Source: Stygiolobus sp037389425
GTDB taxonomy: Archaea > Thermoproteota > Thermoprotei_A > Sulfolobales > Sulfolobaceae
DNA length: 64,000 bases
Assembly: GCF_037389425.1 (NCBI RefSeq)
Contig: NZ_JBBHKR010000062.1
Location: forward strand, 87,452-151,451
Direction of reading: 5' to 3'
Shown in pieces: positions 35,289 to 43,809 of the stretch (positions within the stretch are counted from its first letter, which is position 1; each line of letters opens with the position of its first letter). The notes under the pieces were generated by a model, which saw nothing but the letters and a program-made list of their open reading frames with translations, did no database searches and was not told where the DNA came from. A program made the position numbers and the translations under genes.

Positions 35289-36284
35289 ATGAAGATAAGA
35301 GCCCTCACTATTTTCTTCGTTTCAGAAGATATGGACAAGTTAGTTAAATATGTAGATCAGCTTCAAAACATAAAAGACGAAGTAGTATGGACGAAAAGAA
35401 TAGCGTTTCCCCCTGAGCTAAAGGACTTAGAGCGTAAAGTAAATCAAATACCTTCGGGAAAAGGTATAATTTATTCAATCATACACAGAAGAGCTAAGGA
35501 TGAACTGAGAAGTATCGCGGACTTTTTATCTACCGATAAATCGTTCTATGCTTCCGTGTTACTTAATGACAGTAAATATATTGACGACGTTGCACAATTA
35601 GTATATTCGTTAGACCCCGAAATTGCAACAAGAGTAGCGATACTCGTAAACGAGGAATTCCTAACCACGCCTTACTTTCCAGTTGGTAGCGCTAACACGA
35701 TAAACGACTCTTTATCTTCCTCGCTAATTTATGTTAGAGAATTCGAGGAGAACAGAGCGGAGAGAGTTCTAGCATTTGCTGACGAATACAGTAAAAAAAT
35801 AAGCAAGGAAATAGGAATAAGGTATCTAGGTATAGATGCTTCTCTGTCCCCATGGATGGAAGAGAGCACTGGAAGACTAATAGAAAATCTTTCCGGGGAG
35901 AAGATGTTCTCTTTCGGACAGCTGTCCACGGTTGCGAATATAAATAGGAGGATATTCGAGTTAGTCTGGAGGCTAAAAATAGCTCCGATAGGTTTTTCTG
36001 AACTTATGTTGCCCGTAGCTGAAGATAACGTTTTGATGGAAAGAGTCAGAGAAGGTTCTTTAACCCTATCTCAGTTAATGGCTTTGACTTCTGTTTGTGT
36101 TGCTGGATTAGATATGATAGCGGTGAAAAAAGACATAGAATTATACAAAAAGATCTTAAGAGATTCCATGGCAATCCAGTTTACTAAAAGAAGACCTTAC
36201 GGAATTAGAATTATTCCGTCTACTGGTGAAGGAGAAATTTACCTTAAAGAGTATGGCAAAATACCCGAGATTAAAATAATCTGA
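35289..36284 (+). CDS. DUF711/UPF0210 family protein
   Basis: 331 aa from the ATG at 35289 (MKIRALTIFF); the frame to 35199 would enter the divergent gene. Family landmarks are RYLGIDASLSPWMEESTGRLIENLSG, LMLPVAEDNVLMERVREGSLTLSQLMALTSVCVAG and the tail RPYGIRIIP. Members are related to glycyl-radical-type folds without the radical glycine; function unknown. It is divergent from the sulfur genes. Confidence 0.75.
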   Translation: MKIRALTIFFVSEDMDKLVKYVDQLQNIKDEVVWTKRIAFPPELKDLERKVNQIPSGKGIIYSIIHRRAKDELRSIADFLSTDKSFYASVLLNDSKYIDDVAQLVYSLDPEIATRVAILVNEEFLTTPYFPVGSANTINDSLSSSLIYVREFEENRAERVLAFADEYSKKISKEIGIRYLGIDASLSPWMEESTGRLIENLSGEKMFSFGQLSTVANINRRIFELVWRLKIAPIGFSELMLPVAEDNVLMERVREGSLTLSQLMALTSVCVAGLDMIAVKKDIELYKKILRDSMAIQFTKRRPYGIRIIPSTGEGEIYLKEYGKIPEIKII

Positions 36285-36317
36285 TACACATTTAAACTAC
36301 TTTTATAAACTTTACAA

Positions 36318-36326
36318 ATATATATA
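36318..36326 (+). promoter_or_regulatory. TATA box of the PhoU-like gene
   Basis: The AT-rich ATATATATAA stretch is centred about 25 nt before the ATG at 36347 and predicts a leaderless transcript. Confidence 0.45.
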
Positions 36327-36346
36327 ACATAGACTAGTGAGTAAAA

Positions 36347-37396
36347 ATGGAGGTTCGTAGAGTTCAGAAATTCGGTAAATCGACACTTATGGTATCATTA
36401 CCTGCTGAATGGGTAAAAGAGGTAGGATTATCACCAGGGGAGAGTGTATACTTAGAGGTAGATGAAGACGGAAGCCTGAAAGTATATCCACCAAATATGA
36501 AACTACAAAACGCAACTAAAGAGGTGAAAGTGCTTCTTTCAAACAATATAATGCCCGAAATAGTCACGAGGATAATTTACGGTTTGTACATTCTTGGCTT
36601 TGACAAGATCGAGATAGAGAGCAAAGACAAGCTGTTTAGTGAAGACATACTGAGAAAGGTGAAAGAAGCAGTAAGAAGTCTAATAGGATATGAAATTACG
36701 GTTCAGAACGTGGATTATATTCAAATACAGTCCTTCTTGGATCCCACGAAATACACCATGACAAGCTTACTTAACAGGCTAATTAACAACCTGAAGCAAA
36801 TGCTCCATTACTTAAGCCTGGGTATAAAGGAGGGTAGTAGGACATTCCTGCAAGAAACAATAGAGTTAGAAAAGGAGGTTGATAGACTTTATTATCTAGC
36901 TCTAAGGCAATTAATCCTTTCACAATCTAATCGTAGCTTGGCTTACATGATAGGTGTTAAAAGGATACAGCTTATAGGAAATAGAATATTAATAAAGGCG
37001 ATTGAGGAGTCCGCTGATGAAATAAGCGAAGCTGCTACTGACTTGTTGACTCTCACACCTCAGGAACTTGAAGAAGTCAAAAATTACTGGAACAACATGT
37101 TCGACTTAATAGAGCAGTCTACAGCAATAATAGACCATACTATGAAAGTCCTTGCCAAAGAAGACGCTAAATTGATAAACGAGACTATGGAAGAACTCAG
37201 AACCCTCAGGAGGGTTTTAATAAGCGAAGCTACAAACATAGAGAATTCAACTTCTAATATAAAGAACTACAGGATACTGATAGCTATAAGGACAGTTAAT
37301 CTGAGATTATATAACGCTATCAGAAGAATGGAACCCATAGTTGAAATAGCATTTAATAGAAGCTTAGAAAATACTAAGGAAATAGTTATAGATTAA
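36347..37396 (+). CDS. AbrB-PhoU phosphate uptake regulator
   Basis: 349 aa. An N-terminal SpoVT/AbrB swapped-hairpin domain (residues 1-45: RRVQKFGKSTLMVSLPAEWVKEVGLSPGESV) is followed by two PhoU-like three-helix repeats (about 120-340) with the metal-binding acidic patches typical of PhoU. This fusion is common in archaea and is thought to couple phosphate transport with gene control. It overlaps the convergent pncB end by 4 nt. Confidence 0.85.
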   Translation: MEVRRVQKFGKSTLMVSLPAEWVKEVGLSPGESVYLEVDEDGSLKVYPPNMKLQNATKEVKVLLSNNIMPEIVTRIIYGLYILGFDKIEIESKDKLFSEDILRKVKEAVRSLIGYEITVQNVDYIQIQSFLDPTKYTMTSLLNRLINNLKQMLHYLSLGIKEGSRTFLQETIELEKEVDRLYYLALRQLILSQSNRSLAYMIGVKRIQLIGNRILIKAIEESADEISEAATDLLTLTPQELEEVKNYWNNMFDLIEQSTAIIDHTMKVLAKEDAKLINETMEELRTLRRVLISEATNIENSTSNIKNYRILIAIRTVNLRLYNAIRRMEPIVEIAFNRSLENTKEIVID

Positions 37397-38562
37397 TTAG
37401 GAAGCTTTTTTAGCTGTTCCAGAACGTATTCTCTTATTTCTTTTGCAGACGGTAGATCAGTAATTATCTTACCCCTTTCCATTACCTTTTTCAACAGTGG
37501 TTTACACTCTGGTCTTGGAGGTTGTACGTCGAGTAATGTAATTACATCTGTATCTGGAGTATCTCCGCATCTGTACACTTGTTTTGCTCCAGGCCATTTT
37601 CCTCTTTTAGTGAAGGGTATCCACTTACCGTTTTCGAACTTTTCTACAATATCGGCGCTGAAATCAACACCTTCAGGTGGATTAGCTATACTTGTTCCGA
37701 CACCGAAGCCATCAACTATATCCCTTAATTGTATAATATCATCTTCATCTATTCCACCGCTAACGTATATCTTAACGTTAGTAAAACCGTGAATGTTAAG
37801 AGTCCACCTAACCTCTTGAACTATCTTCCTAAAATTCCCCCTTCTACTTGAAGGTGTATCTAACCTGATTCCATACAACTTATCCTTGAGTAACTGAGCT
37901 GCCTTTAGTGCTTCGGTTCTCTCGTCTTCAAAAGTGTCGGCAAGTATTATTCTCGGTACATCAGGTGGCATTGCTTCGTGGAAGGCTTTCCACGCCTTTA
38001 CGTTATCACCTACAGACAGCATTAACGCATGAGGCATAGTTCCCGACGGTTTTACGCCTAAAGTTTTTTCATTAAAGGCTCCCGATACGCCATCGCAACC
38101 TCCTATATAAGCAGCCCTATCCACCATCGGCGCTATAGCCGGATGAACCGCCCTTAATCCGAAGAATAAAACTGTCTTGTCTAATGCCAGTCTCTTTATC
38201 CTAGCTGCCTTTGTAGATATGCTTGAGTAATGTCTTAAAATCCCGAGAAAAGCTGTTTCATAGACACCGAAATCTAAGTAGTTACCTTCTATTATCATAA
38301 CTGGTTCAATTTCCTTAAAGAGTGTACCTTCAGGCATCGCGTAGACAGTTACATCTTTTCCTTCAAGGAGGTTTAACACTTCTTCTAGCCCGGTAAAAAC
38401 TGCCCATTGGTAATCCTTAGGGAGGCCATAGGAGTGTATTTCCATTCTAACTTTGACTTCCTTAAATCCTAAATGCTCTAAAGTCCTTACGGCTCTATCG
38501 AAATAAACGTCAGTTATTTCGCCCTTTAGTATCGAAGCCTCATCGGCTATGTAAAATCTCAT
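37393..38562 (-). CDS. pncB: nicotinate phosphoribosyltransferase
   Basis: 389 aa. The type II PRTase fold of NAPRTase: FYETA-like FGVYETAFLGILRHYSSISTKAARIKRLA, the conserved GTMPHALMLSVGD, and VKIYVSGGIDEDDI for phosphate binding. The C-terminus has a Cys pair region (YRCGDTPD, PRPECKPLL). It makes nicotinate mononucleotide for NAD salvage. Single gene, divergent from the S19e operon. Confidence 0.9.
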   Translation of the reverse strand: MRFYIADEASILKGEITDVYFDRAVRTLEHLGFKEVKVRMEIHSYGLPKDYQWAVFTGLEEVLNLLEGKDVTVYAMPEGTLFKEIEPVMIIEGNYLDFGVYETAFLGILRHYSSISTKAARIKRLALDKTVLFFGLRAVHPAIAPMVDRAAYIGGCDGVSGAFNEKTLGVKPSGTMPHALMLSVGDNVKAWKAFHEAMPPDVPRIILADTFEDERTEALKAAQLLKDKLYGIRLDTPSSRRGNFRKIVQEVRWTLNIHGFTNVKIYVSGGIDEDDIIQLRDIVDGFGVGTSIANPPEGVDFSADIVEKFENGKWIPFTKRGKWPGAKQVYRCGDTPDTDVITLLDVQPPRPECKPLLKKVMERGKIITDLPSAKEIREYVLEQLKKLPN

Positions 38563-38624
38563 TATCCATCGAAATTAGAAAGTCAGATTAACTTTTAAAC
38601 CTTAAATGAGTGATTAGTAGGCGT

Positions 38625-39086
38625 ATGATAACTGTAAATATGGTTCCAGCCGACGAGCTGATCAAAAGGCTCAGTGAGTACTTAAAAGAGAACGTTAAGG
38701 AGTTACAACCTCCAGATTGGGCTCTATATGCAAAAACAGCTAGCTTCAAAGAAAGGGTTCCGGATAACCCAGAAAACTGGTGGTATATAAGGGCTGCTTC
38801 ATTGCTCAGGAGAGTTTATATGCAACAGCCTTTAGGAGTAGGTGAGACGAGAAGGATTTATGGAGGATTAAAGAGGAGAGGGACTAGGCCACCTATATCA
38901 GTAAGAGGTCCTGGTCACGCTAACCGCCTCATATTCCGTCAGCTTGAGAAAGCCGGGTTAATTGCTAAGACGAAACAAGGTAGAGTTCTCTCTCCTAAAG
39001 GAAGGTCGCTTTTGGACAAATTATCATACGAAATATTTAAAGAGCTGGCTGAGAAAAGAACTGATTTGAAAAAGTATTTAGAGTAA
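38625..39086 (+). CDS. rps19e: ribosomal protein S19e
   Basis: 153 aa from the ATG at 38625 (MITVNMVPADELI); an in-frame GTG at 38610 is possible, but a TTTTAAAC box at ~38592 puts the transcript start near the ATG. S19e features: PPDWALYAKTASFKERVP, WWYIRAASLLRRVY, YGGLKRRGTRPP and HANRLIFRQLEKAGLI. It is the first gene of the long translation operon and binds the 30S head. Confidence 0.95.
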   Translation: MITVNMVPADELIKRLSEYLKENVKELQPPDWALYAKTASFKERVPDNPENWWYIRAASLLRRVYMQQPLGVGETRRIYGGLKRRGTRPPISVRGPGHANRLIFRQLEKAGLIAKTKQGRVLSPKGRSLLDKLSYEIFKELAEKRTDLKKYLE

Positions 39087-39099
39087 TTAGGTGATTATT

Positions 39100-39447
39100 A
39101 TGAGTGACGAATACGATGAAGAACTACAAGAGTTATTAAGAAGGAAGGCAGTAGAGCAACAAAGAAAAGTTTTAGAAGAACAGCAAAGAAAAGCCGAACT
39201 TGAAGCCAAGAAAGAAGCAATCTTACGAGTTATATTAACACCAGAAGCTAGGCAAAGATTAGCAAACGTAAAGCTCGTAAAGCCAGAAATAGCTGAAGCT
39301 ATTGAGAATCAATTAATAGCCTTAGCACAAGCAGGGAGGATTCAGGCTCCTTTAACTGACGAGGAGTTAAAGGAAATTTTAGCACAACTCACCTCTCAAA
39401 CTAAAAAAGATTTCAAAATAACAATTAAGGAAAGGGGATGGAAATGA
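39100..39447 (+). CDS. PDCD5-family DNA-binding protein
   Basis: About 115 aa from the ATG at 39100, preceded by an AGGTGAT Shine-Dalgarno-like site. The acidic start (MSDEYDEELQELLRRK) and long Q/K-rich helix lead to the triple-helix core LTPEARQRLANVKLVKPEIAEAIENQLIALAQAGRI. PDCD5 homologues bind DNA or act in translation; the role is unclear. It overlaps L39e by 4 nt. Confidence 0.9.
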   Translation: MSDEYDEELQELLRRKAVEQQRKVLEEQQRKAELEAKKEAILRVILTPEARQRLANVKLVKPEIAEAIENQLIALAQAGRIQAPLTDEELKEILAQLTSQTKKDFKITIKERGWK

Positions 39448-39599
39448 GTAAGCACAAGCCTTTAGGTAAAAAACTGAGGCTCGCAAAAGCGATTAAAAGT
39501 AACTCAGCCATTCCGGCTTGGGTAGTTTTAAAAACTAATGCTAAAATCAGATTTAACCCTCTTAAAAGAAATTGGAGAAGGAATAGCCTGAAGGTGTAA
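39444..39599 (+). CDS. rpl39e: ribosomal protein L39e
   Basis: 51 aa, MSKHKPLGKKLRLAKAI... with IPAWVVLKTN and the basic end RNWRRNSLKV. It lines the peptide exit tunnel of the 50S subunit. The ATG overlaps the PDCD5 stop and L31e begins 4 nt downstream. Confidence 0.95.
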   Translation: MSKHKPLGKKLRLAKAIKSNSAIPAWVVLKTNAKIRFNPLKRNWRRNSLKV

Positions 39600-39603
39600 C
39601 GAG

Positions 39604-40038
39604 ATGACTGAACAAAACAATCAGGAAGTACAAGAAGTTCAAAACCAACAAACCACTACTCAACAGCAGGTAGAACAACAACCCCAAAAACAGACCGAGG
39701 TTAAGCAAGAGGTACAACAAGAGAAGAAAAGTGAGAAGAAGGAGCAAAAAACTGCCGAGAAAAAGAGGGCTAAGAAAGAAAAGGACAATTTCGAGATGGT
39801 AGTGAACTTCAGAAGAGCATTCATGGGTAGAAGAAACGTGAGGGCTAGAAGGACACTCAACATGATCAGGAGCATTGTCAAAAGACATTTTGATGCGGAG
39901 AGGGTCATAATCGATCCAATACTAGCTAGAGCAGTATCTACTAACGGTAGGGATAAGATTGTGAGAAAAGTAAGGATAAATGTTAGAAAGGTAGGGGAAA
40001 AGATATATTTAGTTACTCTCGCACTTAAGAGTGAATGA
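39604..40038 (+). CDS. rpl31e: ribosomal protein L31e with a long Gln/Lys-rich N-terminal extension
   Basis: 144 aa. The L31e domain is residues ~62-144 (FEMVVNFRRAFMGRRNVRARRTLNMIRSIVKRHF... to VTLALKSE). Ahead of it are about 60 residues of low complexity rich in Gln, Glu and Lys. L31e lies at the tunnel exit of the 50S subunit, so the tail could reach nascent chains or SRP (inference). The aIF6 start overlaps its stop. Confidence 0.93.
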   Translation: MTEQNNQEVQEVQNQQTTTQQQVEQQPQKQTEVKQEVQQEKKSEKKEQKTAEKKRAKKEKDNFEMVVNFRRAFMGRRNVRARRTLNMIRSIVKRHFDAERVIIDPILARAVSTNGRDKIVRKVRINVRKVGEKIYLVTLALKSE

Positions 40039-40706
40039 ATTTAGACAAGCTTTCAATATTCGGGACAGATAATATAGGAATATACGTTTTTACTAATGAT
40101 AAGTATACTATTTTACCCAAGGTAGATGACAGACTAGTTCTAGATAAGATTCAGGAAGTTTTAAAGACTGAGGTAATCCAGACTACAGTGGCTAAGAGCG
40201 TACTTGTAGGCATCTTGGTCTCCGGTAACAACGACGTGATCATTCTGCCCAAGACCATTACAGACGATGAGTACCAAAGCATAAAACAACAAGCCAAAGA
40301 TGTGAGAGTTGAGATCTTAGATATCAAGCCTACAGCATTAGGTAACATAATACTCATGAACTCACATGCTGCTTTATTGTACAAAGAACTGACAGACGTA
40401 GAGGTAGAGAAGATTAGAAAAGTTGTTCAAGTTGAAGCCGTGAAGAGGGGTAGTATAGCTAATATAATCACTGTGGGTTCAGTAGGAGTCGTAACTGACA
40501 AAGCTGGGTTAGTCCACGTAGACGTTACAGAAGAGGAATTAACAGAACTGTCCGAATTCTTCAAGGTGAAGCTGGATACGGGAACTGTTAATTTTGGAAG
40601 CGTCTTTATAAGAAGTGGACTAATTGCAAACAAGAACGGAGTCCTTGTTGGCTCGTCCACTACCGGACCAGAGATTTTAAGAATCCAAAGAGCATTTAAT
40701 GATTGA
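40035..40706 (+). CDS. translation initiation factor aIF6
   Basis: 223 aa made of five pseudo-repeats of about 45 residues, with repeated motifs such as GNNDVIILPKTITDDE and KAGLVHVDVTEEELTELSEFF. aIF6 binds the 50S subunit and prevents early joining with 30S. It overlaps L31e by 4 nt and abuts LX. Confidence 0.94.
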   Translation: MNLDKLSIFGTDNIGIYVFTNDKYTILPKVDDRLVLDKIQEVLKTEVIQTTVAKSVLVGILVSGNNDVIILPKTITDDEYQSIKQQAKDVRVEILDIKPTALGNIILMNSHAALLYKELTDVEVEKIRKVVQVEAVKRGSIANIITVGSVGVVTDKAGLVHVDVTEEELTELSEFFKVKLDTGTVNFGSVFIRSGLIANKNGVLVGSSTTGPEILRIQRAFND

Positions 40707-40966
40707 TGTCCGAGATCAAAATTTTCATGGTCAGAGGAACGGCATTATTTAACGAGTCTAGATTTCCCACAAGGCAAAAATTCGTTAAGTACATAAGGGC
40801 ATTAAACGAAAAACAAGCACTAGAAAAAATATACAGTGATTTCGGAAGTAAAAACAAGATTAAGAGGTATAACATTAGAATCGAGGAAATAAGGGAGGTC
40901 AAACCTGAAGAGATAAACGATAAAACAACAAGAGATTTAGTAAAGTTAGAAAAGATAATATTGTGA
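40706..40966 (+). CDS. rplX: ribosomal protein LX (L18a/L20a)
   Basis: 86 aa from the ATG at 40706 (the upstream TTG is less likely). MSEIKIFMVRGTALFNE, then EKQALEKIYSDFGSKNKIKRYNIRIEEIRE. A small archaeal 50S protein. The start overlaps the TGA of aIF6 by one base; the end overlaps prefoldin by 4 nt. Confidence 0.92.
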   Translation: MSEIKIFMVRGTALFNESRFPTRQKFVKYIRALNEKQALEKIYSDFGSKNKIKRYNIRIEEIREVKPEEINDKTTRDLVKLEKIIL

Positions 40967-41418
40967 GTGGCATGAGTGAGAGAGAACAAAGTGGACAAAT
41001 AGCCATAGACGTAGGGGCTCTTTACCAGCAAGCGGTGGAACTTAAAGAGTATATAGATACTCTCCAGAAAACCTTAACCGAGGTCTTAGACTCAATTGAG
41101 TCAGTTAAATCCTCAAAAAGTGCAATAGATGAGATAAGTAAAGGTAATCAGGAGTATATAATGATCGGAGATAGGAAAGGTAATGTCATGTTTAAGGTGA
41201 GTAATATAAACAACGTGAAAGTAATAGTCCACTTAGGAATGCAGTACTTTATAGAAGTAGATCCGCAGACTGCAAAGAAAATACTAGACGATAAAGAAAA
41301 AGAACTAAACGATTATTCTAAAGCTTTACAAGCCGAACTGGCTAAATCAATAGAGGCTTATAACCAGCTTGCACAAGTTCTATCCGCTATCCAAGCCCAA
41401 GCTCAAACAGGTGGATAA
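40963..41418 (+). CDS. pfdA: prefoldin alpha subunit
   Basis: 151 aa, GTG start overlapping LX (GTGA). Two long coiled-coil helices (residues ~15-55 and ~105-140) flank the beta-hairpin core VIVHLGMQYFIEVDPQTAKKIL. Prefoldin passes unfolded chains to the thermosome. The tail is Ala/Gln-rich. The open frame continues after the TAA into ftsY. Confidence 0.93.
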   Translation: MSGMSEREQSGQIAIDVGALYQQAVELKEYIDTLQKTLTEVLDSIESVKSSKSAIDEISKGNQEYIMIGDRKGNVMFKVSNINNVKVIVHLGMQYFIEVDPQTAKKILDDKEKELNDYSKALQAELAKSIEAYNQLAQVLSAIQAQAQTGG

Positions 41419-41421
41419 TTT

Positions 41422-42597
41422 TGTTTCGATAAATTAAAGAAAGCACTTTCTAATTTTTTAGGTAAAGTAACAGGAAAAGAGGAAGAGGAGAAAAAACCCG
41501 AGCAGGAGCAAAAAGTTGGAATCCAACAGAATGTCCAAATCCCCCAAGAAACAGCTCAACAGAAATCAAAAGAAGATCAAAAACCTCCACAAGAAGCAAA
41601 GCCTCAACCTCTTCCTCCCCAACCCACTGACCAAATCCCTCAACCCAATACTCAGTCTCCTCCGCAATCCGTAACGGAAAAACTTAAAGACGAAAAGAAG
41701 GCTGAGGAGAAGTCTAAATCACGTTTCTCTTTCTTCGATTTCCTCAAATATAAGACTATAAAGGAGGATGACATAGCAGAATTAATTGAAGAATTTAGAT
41801 ACCAACTTCTCGAGGCTGACGTCTCCTACGAAGTGTCGGAAAAGATACTAGAAGACCTGAAAAACTCCCTAGTAGGAAAGAAGGTTAGTAGAAGCGAGGA
41901 GATAGAGAAAATAATAACAGATTCTCTAAAAAAATCTATAGAAGAGATCCTTACAAAAAACAGAGGCTTCGACTTGGTAAAAGAAATAAAAAGCAAAGGT
42001 AAGAAGCCTTACGTGATTGTCTTCTTCGGCGTAAATGGTGTTGGAAAAACCACGACAATAGCTAAAGTAGCGTACATGCTGAAGAAAAACGGTATTAGTT
42101 CCATTATAGCTGCGTCTGACACCTTCAGGGCAGCTGCTCAAGAACAACTGGCTTATCACGCACAAAAGCTCGAAATACCCCTAGTTAGGGGGAAATACGG
42201 TGGGGATCCTGCTGCAGTCGCATTTGACGCCATAAATTCTGCAAAAAGCAGAAACATAGACGTGGTGCTAATTGACACTGCGGGAAGGATGCACGTTGAC
42301 GCTGACCTAGTTGAAGAGCTCAAGAGGGTTGTAAGAATAACAAAGCCGGACTTAAGGATATTAGTCCTTGATTCACTTGCTGGTAACGACGCTCTTGAAC
42401 AAGCTAGATATTTCGAGAATAATATCGGCTATGACGCAGTAATACTCACTAAAGTGGACGCTGACGCAAAAGGAGGAATAGTTTTGTCATTAGCTTACGA
42501 TCTTAAGAAACCCGTGATCTACTTGGGAATAGGACAAGAATATGACAGTTTAGTTCCCTTCGATCCGGACTGGTTTATAAAGAGAATATTTCAGTAG
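41422..42597 (+). CDS. ftsY: signal recognition particle receptor FtsY; start codon not evident
   Basis: About 390 codons. The N-terminal end should read FDKLKKALSNFLGKVTG, then a long acidic/Gln-Pro-rich linker (to about residue 95), the N domain and the G domain. G motifs are GVNGVGKTTTIAKVA, DTFRAAAQEQL, LIDTAGRMHVDADL and TKVDADAKGG. The reading frame follows prefoldin's TAA with no ATG, GTG or TTG before the conserved FDKLKK; the first normal start is a GTG at 41833, which would delete the linker and much of the N domain. One extra T in TTTTGTTTCGAT would explain it: without it, TTG TTC GAT is an ideal start. Confidence 0.9.
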   Translation, partial: CFDKLKKALSNFLGKVTGKEEEEKKPEQEQKVGIQQNVQIPQETAQQKSKEDQKPPQEAKPQPLPPQPTDQIPQPNTQSPPQSVTEKLKDEKKAEEKSKSRFSFFDFLKYKTIKEDDIAELIEEFRYQLLEADVSYEVSEKILEDLKNSLVGKKVSRSEEIEKIITDSLKKSIEEILTKNRGFDLVKEIKSKGKKPYVIVFFGVNGVGKTTTIAKVAYMLKKNGISSIIAASDTFRAAAQEQLAYHAQKLEIPLVRGKYGGDPAAVAFDAINSAKSRNIDVVLIDTAGRMHVDADLVEELKRVVRITKPDLRILVLDSLAGNDALEQARYFENNIGYDAVILTKVDADAKGGIVLSLAYDLKKPVIYLGIGQEYDSLVPFDPDWFIKRIFQ

Positions 42598-42632
42598 TTA
42601 AAGTTAAAATTATGGTCAAAAACTATCTACAT

Positions 42633-42812
42633 ATGGCATTGTTAGAGTCCCTTAAAAAACTCAAGGACGATTGGAAATTGATAACCAGCGTAGCTAAAAA
42701 ACCTGACAAGGATATGTTAAGCTACAGCATTAAGCTTACACTACTTGTAGTCGGAGTTGTCGGGATCCTCGCGTATATAATACAACTTTCCGTTACCCTA
42801 ATTATAAAATAG
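42633..42812 (+). CDS. secE: preprotein translocase SecE (Sec61 gamma)
   Basis: 59 aa from the ATG at 42633 (MALLESLKKLKDDW); the ATG at 42612 is in frame, but a TTAAAGTTAAAA TATA-like box ends there. It has an amphipathic helix and a single membrane anchor, LTLLVVGVVGILAYIIQLSV. It is the small essential subunit of the SecYE channel. Spt5 follows with no gap. Confidence 0.88.
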   Translation: MALLESLKKLKDDWKLITSVAKKPDKDMLSYSIKLTLLVVGVVGILAYIIQLSVTLIIK

Positions 42813-43280
42813 GTGAATATATTGGAAGCACCAAGATTCAGGAACTATTACGCAGTAAGAGTTACGGCTGGTCAGGAAATAAACGTAGCCTTGATGATCG
42901 AAGAGAGGATCAAAACAAATAACGTTAAGGAGATTTATTCAATTATTGTCCCGCCCAACGTCAAGGGTTATGTCATTGTAGAAGCCTCTGGTCCACATGT
43001 AGTAAAACTGGTAGCTACTGGCATAAGACACGTAAAAGGAGTAGCCCATGGATTAGTCCAAAAAGAAGATGTAGTCAAATTCGTCTCTAAGACCGTTGCA
43101 ATACCTACTGTGAAAGAGGGCGATATAGTAGAGATTGTGAGCGGCCCTTTTAGAGGTATGCAAGCGGAAGTAAAGAGATTAGATAGTGCAAAGAATGAAG
43201 TAGTTTTAAATATTTTAGAATCATCATTTCCTCTTCAGGTTACAGTTCCCCTTGACCAAGTCAAACCCGTTAAAAAGTAA
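42813..43280 (+). CDS. spt5: transcription elongation factor Spt5 (NusG)
   Basis: 155 aa, GTG start. The NGN domain covers ~8-90 (NYYAVRVTAGQEINVALMIEER) and the KOW domain ~100-150 (VKEGDIVEIVSGPFRGMQAEVKRLD). It clamps RNA polymerase during elongation with Spt4. Its position between secE and L11 is the ancient conserved order. Confidence 0.94.
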   Translation: MNILEAPRFRNYYAVRVTAGQEINVALMIEERIKTNNVKEIYSIIVPPNVKGYVIVEASGPHVVKLVATGIRHVKGVAHGLVQKEDVVKFVSKTVAIPTVKEGDIVEIVSGPFRGMQAEVKRLDSAKNEVVLNILESSFPLQVTVPLDQVKPVKK

Positions 43281-43292
43281 GGTGATAAGCTT

Positions 43293-43805
43293 ATGCCCAC
43301 AAAGTCAATAAAAATCGTAGTTGAAGGAGGAAACGCAAAGCCGGGCCCACCACTGGGTCCTACGCTCTCACAACTAGGACTAAATGTAGGTGAAGTTGTA
43401 AAGAAAATAAATGAGGCAACATCTCAATTCAAAGGCATGACAGTACCTGTAGCTATAGAAGTTGACACTTCCACCAAGAAATATGAGATAAAGGTAGGTG
43501 TTCCAACCACCACATCCTTACTTCTCAAAACTGTAGGTGCTGAAGCACCTTCTGGTGACCCCGAGCACAAGAAGATAGGGAACTTAAAGATGGAGCAGAT
43601 AATCGACGTAGCAATAAAGAAGAAGCCGCAGTTAACAGCTAAGACCCTAAAGGCTGCAGTAAAGAGCATTCTAGGGACTGCGAGATCAATAGGAATTACA
43701 GTAGAGGGTAAAGATCCAAAGATGGTCGTAAAAGAAGTAGAACAAGGTAAGTATGATGACTTATTAACCAAATATGAGCAAAAATGGAATGAGGTAGAAG
43801 GGTGA
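43293..43805 (+). CDS. rpl11: ribosomal protein L11
   Basis: 170 aa. KIVVEGGNAKPGPPLGPTLS at the N-terminus binds factors; the C-terminal domain (TLKAAVKSILGTARSIGITVEG) binds 23S rRNA in the GTPase-associated centre. An AAGGTGAT ribosome-binding-like site precedes the ATG. Confidence 0.96.
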   Translation: MPTKSIKIVVEGGNAKPGPPLGPTLSQLGLNVGEVVKKINEATSQFKGMTVPVAIEVDTSTKKYEIKVGVPTTTSLLLKTVGAEAPSGDPEHKKIGNLKMEQIIDVAIKKKPQLTAKTLKAAVKSILGTARSIGITVEGKDPKMVVKEVEQGKYDDLLTKYEQKWNEVEG

Positions 43806-43809
43806 AATT

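Noticed and set aside
41416..41430. Read-through fusion of prefoldin alpha and FtsY
   Set aside because: The frames are the same across the TAA, but the FtsY N-terminus begins just after the stop and prefoldin ends normally. Separate proteins with a damaged or misread start are more likely than stop read-through.
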